Of a stretch of 64,000 nt of DNA, positions 56,037-64,000 are shown piece after piece. The DNA lies in the NCBI GenBank assembly GCA_028571685.1, contig CM053146.1, forward strand, positions 22,727,431 through 22,791,430. Direction: 5' to 3'. The notes beneath the pieces were generated by a model. It ran no database searches. It worked only from the letters and a program-made list of their open reading frames with translations, and had not been told where the DNA came from. A program made the position numbers and the translations under genes. The stretch comes from Heterohyrax brucei. Lineage: Eukaryota; Chordata; Mammalia; Hyracoidea; Procaviidae. How positions within the stretch are numbered: position 1 is the first letter of the stretch; each line of letters begins with the position of its first letter.

Positions 56037-56236
56037 GGAGCCCCTGGGTGGTGCAAACGGTTAACACACTTGGCTTCTACCCAGCAGACTGGAGGTTGGA
56101 GGCACACTGAAGGGAAGGCCTGGTGATCTACTTCTGAAAAGCAGCTATTAATAACTTACGGAGGGCGGTTCTACTCTAGCACCTGTGAGGATGCCAGGAG
56201 GCGGAGTCTTCTTGAAGGCAACTGGATTGTTTGTTT
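56037..56236 (+). repeat. Afrotherian SINE (cctgggtggtgcaaa subtype)
   Basis: gagcccctgggtggtgcaaa, cggttaacacacttggcttc, aaggcctggtgatctacttc. Confidence 0.88.
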
Positions 56237-56469
56237 CCAGAAGAATTTAGGAAATGCAATCCTGCCCGCTGCCCAGAAAGCTGAAAATATCTGGTGTATG
56301 ACACCGAAGTTTACCACATTAACCAACACCAACTCTATTACCTACTGGTTGTATGGCATCATGCCAACAGTTTAACTTCTTTGAATGTTGGATTCCTCAT
56401 TTTAAAATGTAATTTTTTTGAATGGTTCCTGCTTTTCCCACTGTTCTGAATAGTGAAGGATATGAAGTG

Positions 56470-57440
56470 TGACAATTAAGGTTACAAACTTGCCACTGTG
56501 CACTACTGTTGGCAGCAGTGTACAAAACAACTCAGTAAGGTTTCATAACTGGTACATCAGTGACACTGATATACTCAGGTATATCAGCATAGCAGACACT
56601 GGCACATCAGTGTCTCACAGCTGTGTTCCTGTCAATGTGTGGCAATGTCTTGCTGAGTGGCATTCATTTTGTGGTTGCATGTTTTTGTTTGCTTTGTGAC
56701 AATGTCAGAGCTTGAATTAGAGCAACCAGCAGACATTAAATTTCTCGTCATATTTGGCAGGAGTGGAAATGAAACAAGGGGCACATTAGTCCAAGTTCAT
56801 GCAGATGATGCCACGAAGAAAACGGAAGTTTGCAAATGGATTAAACATTTTTCTCAGGGGAGAGAAAGTATCATTGATGAAGAGAGGTCAGGGTGGCCCG
56901 TAATGAGCAGAACTGGCAAAAAATTTGTACCAACTTGACAGTTACCTTTACTGTTACTGTTACAAATATTTACTCAAGGTTACAATTTGGAAGTGCCGAA
57001 AAGTCTCCTTGATAAAGGCAGGTGAAAACAACCTGTCCTTTTTGACAGCGACTCATGGCTCTTGCATCACGACAATGCAGCAGCTCACATGGCACTGTCT
57101 GTGAAGGAGTTTTTAGCCAGTAAACAAGTAACTGTCTTGGGCCACCCTATCTACTCACTGATCTTGCCCCAATGACTTTTTTCTTTACCTGAATATAAAG
57201 GAAATATTGAAACAAAGACATTTGGATGACATTCAGGACATCAAGCATCATAGGATGACAACTCTGATGGTCATTCCAGGAAAAGAGTTCCAAAATTACT
57301 TTGAAGGGTAGAATAGGTGCTGGTATTGATGCATAGCTTCCCAAGGGGAGTACTTTGAAGGTGACTGTAGTGACGTTCAGCAATGAGTTACATAGTTCTT
57401 TATGTAGAGTAAGTTTGCAAACTCAATTGTTAGAACTCAG
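56470..57440 (+). mobile_element. Mariner-family DNA transposon relic, internally deleted
   Basis: Left end tgacaattaaggttacaaac and right end gtaagtttgcaaactcaatt (plus ttag) are inverted relatives of each other. Between them lie the N-terminal transposase frame (56,705-56,938) and, after a deletion, the C-terminal catalytic region at 57,060-57,180. The 3' UTR-like stretch reads cttcccaaggggagtacttt. Non-autonomous and ancient. Confidence 0.85.
56705..56938 (+). pseudogene. Mariner transposase fragment
   Basis: The frame reads MSELELEQPADIKFLVIFGR, SGNETRGTLVQVHADDATKK and the helix-turn-helix stretch VCKWIKHFSQGRESIIDEER, then SGWPVMSRTGKKF before a stop. This is the paired-type N-terminal DNA-binding region of mariner transposases. 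Further on (57,050-57,180) translation in another frame gives LLHHDNAPAHMALSVKEFLA, holding the second catalytic Asp. The third catalytic region (canonical YSPDLAPND) has decayed to YSLILPQ and then a stop. The segment with the first catalytic Asp is deleted. Transposase cut-and-paste activity is impossible from this copy. Confidence 0.88.
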
Positions 57441-58685
57441 AAACGTGAAGCCCAGCGAAGCCTACTCGGTGGGTGCCCATGTATCCGCAGTGCGAAGGAG
57501 GTGTCCAAGCTTTCTCAGCAGAGATCTCTGGCTGGTTCCAGTCACTCTGCTGCCACCTCTCAGTCCCCGCCACATATTTTATTTTAGACCACTTGGAAGT
57601 CAAAACACTGACTGGCTGTTTTCTGTTTTCAGGAAGAAGTACAGAAAGAATGTTTTGGGGGTAGAAGGAAAGAGGGGGTGAGGTTGGGGACTATTTTCTC
57701 TAGGGAACTTTTAGGAGGCCATTATTTTCTTCCTAATGAGAAAGTGTCCATTGGAAAAATAAACACTAATTGTCACTGTGAGCAAGAAGAAAAGGAAAGA
57801 TTAAGTTCAAGAAAAGAGGGAATGAGACAAGGTAAAGAAGGCAAAGGTAGAAGACTGCAAGAAGCCTGTAATTCCTCAGATCTAGGGCCTGAGCTGCCCT
57901 CTGCACATGGATTTGGAGTGTGGCTGTCACCTGCGCTGAGGATCTATTTGCCTGGACACCAGGGCCAAATCTGCAGACAGCAACAGACATGAAGAGCAGA
58001 GAGAAACAGATCAAGTGACTGCTGGCCTGTGAACTGTTGCCAGCTTCCTGTGTACACAGGGATTGGTGGTCTAAATGAAACCCAGAGCTTGGAGTTTACT
58101 TTACAGATATACTTGTATAAGGTATTCATAATTAATTGTGTAGATTTAAATGCTTAGTAAAGTTTATTTATAATCTTAACCATAGCTTCTGTATTCCTTT
58201 CATCTTAAACAGAAGCCTTATTTGGGAAACTCAGCAAGACAGAAGTTAGAGCTGTTATATGTAAATATCAGTGAATTCACCCTTTATCTGGTATCTTACA
58301 GACTCTACCTCTTGAACAAAGAACTAGGTTAATAGTGAAAGAACCACGCAAATATGATGATCATTTATTACCTGTGAATGAATGAATGTGCTGCTAGCCC
58401 TTGGATTTCAGTCCCAGAGACTGGAGGATCTGGAATAGAGGGCAGCAGACAGCCAAAGGAATAAATTGAAGGCTATGCAGTGGGAGCATCTGTTTGTGCT
58501 ACCCTGAGGAAGAGCTGGGTGACCCACAAGGCAGATGAAACACATGCTTGGGACAAAGGCCAAGTGTATCAAAACATTATTTTGAGAACACTTGATTTTT
58601 AACTATTTCTTCCCCAAAGCATTCAAGTAGCCAGCTAGGGTGAAGGGGAATTTTATTGGACCTCTTTGCAGGTTAGTGTTCAGAA
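57441..58685. other. Unassigned 1.2-kb stretch
   Basis: No repeat recognised. Open frames of 60-108 codons (57,355-57,681; 57,678-57,992) overlap on both strands, with no domain or splice support. Confidence 0.3.
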
Positions 58686-59100
58686 CAAACCCATTGCCAT
58701 TCAGTTGATTCTGACTCATGGTAACCCCACAAATTTCAGAGTCAAATTCCATTTCATAGGTTTTCAATGTATATAATCTTATGGAAAGATCCCTGGGTGA
58801 CAGAAGTGGTTTGTGCTCAACTACTAATTTAATGGGTAGTAGTCTGAATCTACCCAGTGACACCACAGAAGAAAGGGTAGCAATCTGCTTCCATAAAGAT
58901 TACAGGCAAGAAAACTCTGTGGAGCAACTGTACTCTGTAAGACATGGGGTTGTGATGACTTGAAACCTGCTCTGTGACAATAGGTAATGTTAGGGAAGTA
59001 GATCACCAGGGCTTTTTTTTTGCAGCACTGCTGAGTAGATCTGAACCACCAACCTTCTGTTTAGTAGTCAAGAGCCAAACATTTGCACCACTCAGAGAAC
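58686..59100 (-). repeat. Afrotherian SINE (long subtype) split by another SINE
   Basis: The tail half is 58,686-58,781 (aacccattgccattcagttg, atttcataggttttcaatg). The head half is 58,986-59,100 (agtagatcaccagggctttt, 'ttctgtttagtagtcaagag'). Confidence 0.8.
58782..58985 (+). repeat. Afrotherian SINE nested in a SINE
   Basis: agatccctgggtgacagaag, ctgaatctacccagtgacac, atctgcttccataaagatta. Opposite orientation to its host SINE. Confidence 0.82.
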
Positions 59101-59117
59101 TAGTTTTAGGGATATTG

Positions 59118-59316
59118 CTGTCAGCTGCCATCAAGTCAGCCTCCAACTCAGGGCAACCATGTATGTTGCAGAGTAGAACTTCTCCATAGGGTTTCTTTAG
59201 CTGTAATTTTTATAAAGTGGATCACCAGACCGTTTCTGCTGCAGACCACCGGGTGGATTCAAACTAATAACCTTTCAGTTTGCAGTAGATCACAAACGGT
59301 TTGTGTTACCCTGTCA
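59118..59316 (-). repeat. Afrotherian SINE (long subtype)
   Basis: 'cagctgccatcaagtcagcc', ccatagggtttctttagctg, aaagtggatcaccagaccg, ttcagtttgcagtagatcac. Confidence 0.87.
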
Positions 59317-60394
59317 CTGCGGTGTTGGGTGATGGCATCTGAATCATCAGTATGGTTTTGAGAAAGATTTCCTTCTTGAATGAGGCTGATGTGCCTACAC
59401 ATACCTGATAAAGTAGAATACTGGAGAGATGACTGACTCAAGTTGGGCCCTAAGTGTCAACTTGGCAAAACTGCTGGGTGATGGAGGTACAAGTCTTTGT
59501 CACAGGATCCCAGGTTTTGCTCCTTTGGAGACGTGAAGGCTGGTCTCAGCCTGGTGCTGCCTCATCAAGAACTTGTCCAATAGCAGATGTAAAGTGACAA
59601 TGAAGCAATTTTTATGTTATCATCATCATTAATCCTTTAATTAAGATTCCTGTCAATATCCTGCCCCTTTCGTCCTCCCTCTCTTTTAAATCTCACTTAT
59701 TGAACTAGTTTCTCCAAGCTCTCTCAGCTCAGATTTTAATTACAGTGATTCACAAGCCTGGAATTGCTAATAAGCTCCTCTTCCAGATTCCGTGAGAAAT
59801 CAGAGGGTAGCAGTCTCATCGGTGCAGTTCATCAGCATAGAGTTATATATGAACACACACGGCCCCTGTTCTGCTCCTTTTTGGCCTTAAGTTGATGTTC
59901 AGATGTCAGACGGCCCCTTTCTTACATTTTGCACAAGCATCAGTGGCAGTAGCAGTGAAGACATCAAGATGAAACAAACAAAAGATATATGTGATGAGCC
60001 CTACTCACACAGAGAGAGAAGGACTGGTCATTTATTCTGTGTCATCGAAGATCAGGGCATTCAAACAGGGGAGGTGCTCTCCTTTAGAACACCAAGACTT
60101 GTAACAGTCAAGTTTGAAAACTTTCTAAAATGTAGCCTTTTCTTAAATGCTGGAGCCCAATTCAACATTTCCTTGATGCTCAGACCTCACATTGTGATGA
60201 ACAGGCAGCCTGGGTTGACTAAAGAGCCCCTGCAATTACATGCTGAGTTATAGCCATTCTCTGTAGCTGAGATTTCTGCTAACTGGGCTTCCTGGTAAGT
60301 CTGGAGGAGTGTGGTGTTGCCAAGGAGAGAGAGGGTGACTGCATTTACTCTTAATCCGGCTGTAGAATATAAGCACTAAAGAGAAACTTAAAAA
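59317..60394. other. Unassigned stretch; possible conserved non-coding segment
   Basis: The largest block free of recognised repeats. 59,620-59,780 is AT-rich with homeodomain-type cores (TTAATTAAG, TTTTAATTACAGTG). A 116-codon frame at 59,903-60,253 has no recognised domain. Nothing else supports a gene. Confidence 0.3.
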
Positions 60395-60515
60395 CCATCT
60401 TCTCCAATGCCTTTATTTTATAGATTAGGAAAACCTCATTCCTATTTGCTTAAGTCACAGGTCAGTGGTAGAGGTAGGCACTGAACCAACTCTGACCTGG
60501 AACCAGTGCTTTTTA
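60395..60515 (-). repeat. MIR SINE fragment
   Basis: 'cctttattttatagattagg', cttaagtcacaggtcagtgg, aggcactgaacc: antisense MIR core, diverged. Confidence 0.65.
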
Positions 60516-60954
60516 TGGCCCAGAGTAGGACAGTTACCACATGTGCAACTTGACCACCGCAGTCTCAAAGTGGGTCCTTTTTTCTGACAACAATAGGAGA
60601 TGGACCATCATTTGGGGTCAACCAGCAAAGAGACAGGACCATATGACCCTATGACTGGACCGCATGACCTTGACCACATGATCACTGTTACTGGCAGAGA
60701 ATCACGTTCTACTTGGCCGTCATGCTCTGGGTACCTTTCTCTCCTCCCCACCTCTCCTCCACTTACTCACCTCTGTAATTATCTGCCAGTGTTTCCAGTA
60801 CTCACTATTGTACAGTCCTTTAACCGAAATTCATTTAATTTTTTTTAACTTTTTAATAATATAAATAGTCAAGTGTGTGCAAATATCAAAGAATAGCGTA
60901 CTAATCCCCCACCCAGTTCATACTCATACCTGACTTTATGTCACTTCACTTGAA

Positions 60955-61492
60955 AACATTTCCCTGAGAGACTAAAAGACCACCAGCCTGAGGCCAGAAG
61001 AATTGGATGGTGCTTAGCTACCATCAATGACAGCCCTGACAAGGAAGGCAACAGAGACGCCTGGACAGAGCAGGGGAAAAGCGTGGAGCAGAACTCAAAT
61101 CCATGTCTAAAGACCAGACTTAATGGTCTGACAGAGACTACGGGAACCCCAAACTATGGCTCCTGGATGCTCTTGCTACCCAGAAACGAAACCGGTCTCC
61201 AAGCTTACTTTTCAGACAAAGATTAGACAGGACTACGAAACAAGATAATCCAATCAGATACATGAGACAAAATGGGCAGCTCCTTTCTAAAGGCAGGGGT
61301 AAGCAGAGAGGGCAGAAGGGGACAGAAACAGGACAAATGGACACACAGAAGACAGGGTGGAAAGGAGTGTACTGTCACATTGTGGGGATTGCAACTAATG
61401 TTGCAAGACTAGAGATGTATAAAAGTCCTTTTTTATGACTAATTAACTTGAACAGTAAACTTTCTCCTAAAGCACAATAAAAATTTCTATAT
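60955..61492 (+). mobile_element. L1 3' UTR end, strongly 5'-truncated
   Basis: Homologous to 44,980-45,440 and to the other L1 3' UTRs: ggccagaagaattggatggt, gtctaaagaccagacttaat. It ends in ttctcctaaagcacaataaa with the L1 poly(A) signal AATAAA at 61,480-61,486. Confidence 0.85.
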
Positions 61493-61855
61493 TTTTAGAG
61501 TATGCCTCTAAATTTTTACTGTCATTATTATTTTGCTTTCTAATACCTCTTTCTTTTTTCTTTAAATATGCATTTAATAATCTCTCTGGTTTTCATTTAG
61601 AATACACTTTTTTTCTTTTTTTAGATGTTTAAGTTGTTCTTGAATTCACTTGCTTTTACATTTTCACTTTCACTGATAGAGACATATAGTGTTATAAATT
61701 TCCTTCTTCTAGCTCCTTTACTTAATTCCATAGTCTCTGATATGTCATAGTTTCATTATGTATTTTTATGAAATGCTGAAGTGTTGTCTTCCATTTTTCC
61801 TGACTCAGACCTTGCTTAGTAACGAGGTTGTTTTTTGTTTTCATTTTCACATGTT

Positions 61856-62056
61856 CAAGTTGCTGTGGAGTCAACTCTGACTCATGGCAACTCCACATGT
61901 GTCAAAGTAGAACTGAGCTCCAGAGAGTTTTCAATGGCTGAGTGTTCACAGGTAGTTCACCAGGACTTTCTTCCAAAGTACCTCTAGGTGGACTCAAACC
62001 GTTAACCTTTCAGTTAGCAGCTGAGCACATTAACTATTTATACTACACAAGGATTC
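61856..62056 (-). repeat. Afrotherian SINE (long subtype)
   Basis: gttgctgtggagtcaactct, 'gtagttcaccaggactttct', 'acctttcagttagcagctga'. Confidence 0.87.
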
Positions 62057-62637
62057 ATAGCCAGGTGTAAAAGTCTTTTTAGTCTTTGATTTGTTATGTT
62101 TGCATTTTTATTATTTTCTGATCAAAGAATACTGTTTTTGTGGTTTCTGTTCCTTGAGATGTATTGAGGTTTTCTTCGAGGCCTAAGTTTCATGTGTATA
62201 ATATATTACTGAGCTTTGGGGTTTTAGATACATCTTTAGACTAACTTTATTGATTATGCCATAGAATTCTTCTATATCTTCACCATGTTTTTGGTCCTTT
62301 GATCTTTTTTATACCAAGAATGGTGTGCTGAAGTCTCCCTAATATGATGTGTATGTCCACGCTGCCTTCAGTTCCTGCAGGTCCTGCTTTGTGACAATTG
62401 TTGGTGTCTAATTGATGCATGGATATGAATATATGTTTATGAGCACTGTGAACTATTGACATCTGTATAATAAAGAATTCTGTTTCTTTTAGTTTTTTTC
62501 TAAAGAATTTACTTTATTGGATATCAAAACTCTAACACTTGATTTCTTTCTATTTGCATTTGGTTCATGTATCTTGGTCTAGACTTTCATCTTTTGTTTT
62601 TACACTTTGTGAATCTCTTGGTGTCTCTTTTATAAAG

Positions 62638-62988
62638 GGCTTCCTGGACTCTCCAACACCAAACTGCGTTTAGCACTGGGGCCAGCTCCTCAGAAAAAGC
62701 CTGACCTGGACCTTACAGAACACAGAGTGGTCCCGGAGGCTAACAAACCGTTAAAACCGTACATGGGGTTGTCTGAGGGGCCCATAGGTGGAGCCAGTTG
62801 ATTGGGTGAGGAGGGCCAGACCTTTATCAAAAGTTCACAGAAGTTCTGAACAAAAGGAGAAATGTGCTGTCATGTGGGGGTGGGAGGGAGCAGCTAGAAT
62901 AGAATAGAGATGAAAGTTCTGGGTGTTACATGGCAACATGATATAGACCATAAAATTGTTCTTAATTCACATAAAAAGAAGAAAAAGA
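62638..62988 (+). repeat. Unidentified retroposed segment with target duplication
   Basis: 351 bp, starting ggcttcctggactctccaac and ending in an A-rich stretch (aaaaagaagaaaaa). Near-identical 15-mers flank it: GTCTCTTTTATAAAG at 62,623-62,637 and GTCTCTTTTAAAAAG at 62,989-63,003. L1 sequence continues on either side. It has the hallmarks of an L1-mobilised transcript. Its source is not recognised and no open frame is notable. A further copy of the flank at 63,005 leaves the right edge ambiguous. Confidence 0.55.
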
Positions 62989-63142
62989 GTCTCTTTTAAA
63001 AAGTGTGTCTCTTTCAAAAACCATATTATTGGATTTTGTTTTACTATTCAATCTGAATGTTTCTTCCTTTGAAAAGTATCTTAAGTCAATTTATAAGTAT
63101 TGATATCATCAATACATTCAGCCTCAACTCTGTTGCGTATTG

Positions 63143-63170
63143 TATGTGTGTGTGTGTGTGTGTGTGTGTG
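63143..63170. repeat. (GT)n microsatellite
   Basis: tatgtg followed by about a dozen perfect TG units. Confidence 0.97.
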
Positions 63171-63250
63171 AGCATGCACATGAGCGTGTGTGCATTTTAA
63201 GAGTCTTTACCGTGAGGTCTGTTTGCTTTGCTTTATTTAATGTAATCTTT

Positions 63251-64000
63251 TTGCCTTTAGGAAGGTTTGTAATTTTGTTCTGAGGGTTAAGTTTTTGACT
63301 AATACCTTTATGTGATGCTCCCTTTTATTGCTTCTTGTCCATTGATTACATCCTGTAAACAATACTGAATTATCTAGTTCTTATTCCCTTTTCCCGTCTG
63401 TCCCCCTAGCACTGATCTGAAATTGCATACTTTTACTCTCACTTAATGACTCTAAGACAATTAACAAATGTACTGTATTTCACACACACTCTTTCCAGTA
63501 TCCTCCTTCTTTGTAGCTATATTGCATTTACATTGTCAGAGCATGTAGCTGTAATAAATGCTGTCTCCCTTTATCAGTCTTGTTTGTTTTAGATCCTTTG
63601 TAAACAGGTGTTTATTGCTCACCACCATTCTGTACATCGACGGTTCTCCAATCACTTTGGTTGTCTGAAATTGCTCTCTAATACATTCCTAAAAAAAGAC
63701 CACGAGAACATAATTACCTCTCTTGCTGTGGTAACAAACGTCCGTTTGCCTGGGCATAGAAATCTATGAAGTGTTGCTGTTGAAAATCTGCTGAGAATTT
63801 AATTTTTTTTACTTTATAGATGACTTTGTTGTTTTGCTTTGATGCCCACTGAATTATTTTTTAAGTTTAATAGTTTCACTAAGCTGTCTCAGTGTTATAC
63901 AGTATGGATCAATTTTCCCAGTGATTTTGCAATATGTGGTTTCAAGCCTTTTTTTTTTCTCCCACCCCTAATTTCAGGAATGCTTTATACATTTTACATT
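63251..64000. other. Unassigned, possibly old LINE
   Basis: AT-rich with T-runs. The composition suggests more old antisense LINE sequence, but I cannot place any block with confidence. No coding frame over 60 codons. Confidence 0.3.

Larger units (their letters stand above)
61500..63250 (-). mobile_element. Old L1 fragment (ORF2 endonuclease region)
   Basis: aaatgctgaagtgttgtctt, ttctgatcaaagaatactgt, ggtgtgctgaagtctccct and accatattattggattttgt are antisense of the ORF2 endonuclease region. It is interrupted by a SINE (61,856-62,056) and a retroposed segment (62,638-62,988). The outer limit on the right is uncertain. Confidence 0.65.

Noticed and set aside
57355..57992. 104-108 codon frames as genes
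   Set aside because: The first starts inside the mariner relic; neither shows a domain, and opposite-strand frames of similar length overlap.
1..64000. CRISPR array, operon or prophage
   Set aside because: No regularly spaced repeats, no dense coding, and all coding signal is from vertebrate transposable elements.

Overview
The window is vertebrate, and I read it as intergenic or intronic DNA from a paenungulate afrotherian, most likely an elephant. The main evidence is about two dozen copies of a tRNA-headed SINE, with heads such as 'ccctggtggcacaaaggtta' and bodies such as 'gagtcagaactgactcgatgg'. I recognise these from memory as Afrotheria-specific SINEs. A BovB/RTE-type LINE shares that SINE tail, and the L1 lineage has a long (about 420 bp) spacer between ORF1 and ORF2. 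I find no intact host protein-coding gene, rRNA, tRNA or CRISPR array. Almost every long open frame is a piece of a retrotransposon.

Layout. 1-1,000: SINE head, then the internal part and 5' LTR of an ERVL-MaLR element (minus). 1,003-7,830: two broken minus-strand L1s, the first split by an LTR (4,904-5,375). 7,832-13,379: LTRs, SINEs, unassigned sequence, a 106-bp tandem duplication and a MaLR LTR. 13,417-30,835: a three-level nest. An RTE LINE was split by a full-length L1 ('L1-outer', 14,879-29,232), which was split by a second full-length L1 ('L1-inner', 16,711-23,885). Target-site duplications are visible at both L1 junction pairs, and both L1s come out at about 7.17 kb. 30,900-39,700: SINEs, a TIR-bearing DNA element, older L1 pieces in both orientations and several MaLR LTRs with exact 5-bp target duplications. 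40,082-46,475: a plus-strand L1 interrupted by SINEs, two MaLR-type LTRs and a SINE that itself carries a solo LTR. 46,475-61,000: the least repetitive part, with MLT1-type LTRs (one split by a hAT-like MITE), L2, MIR, a mariner relic, scattered SINEs and about 6 kb of unassigned sequence. 61,000-64,000: an L1 3' UTR, an older minus-strand L1 piece with a SINE and an unidentified 351-bp retroposed segment, and a GT microsatellite.

The 'genes' here are LINE machinery: ORF1 nucleic-acid-binding protein, ORF2 endonuclease/reverse transcriptase, RTE endonuclease/RT and a mariner transposase fragment. All show disabling changes. The SINEs depended in trans on LINE reverse transcriptase, and their tail matches the RTE 3' end. 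The points I would look at first are the ordered three-level nest, the shared small open frame in the L1 spacer, the monomer-like duplication in both L1 5' UTRs, and a candidate isolated exon at 8,921-9,049.

Family names come from memory of repeat families, with no database search. Boundaries without a target duplication are approximate, typically within 10-50 bp.
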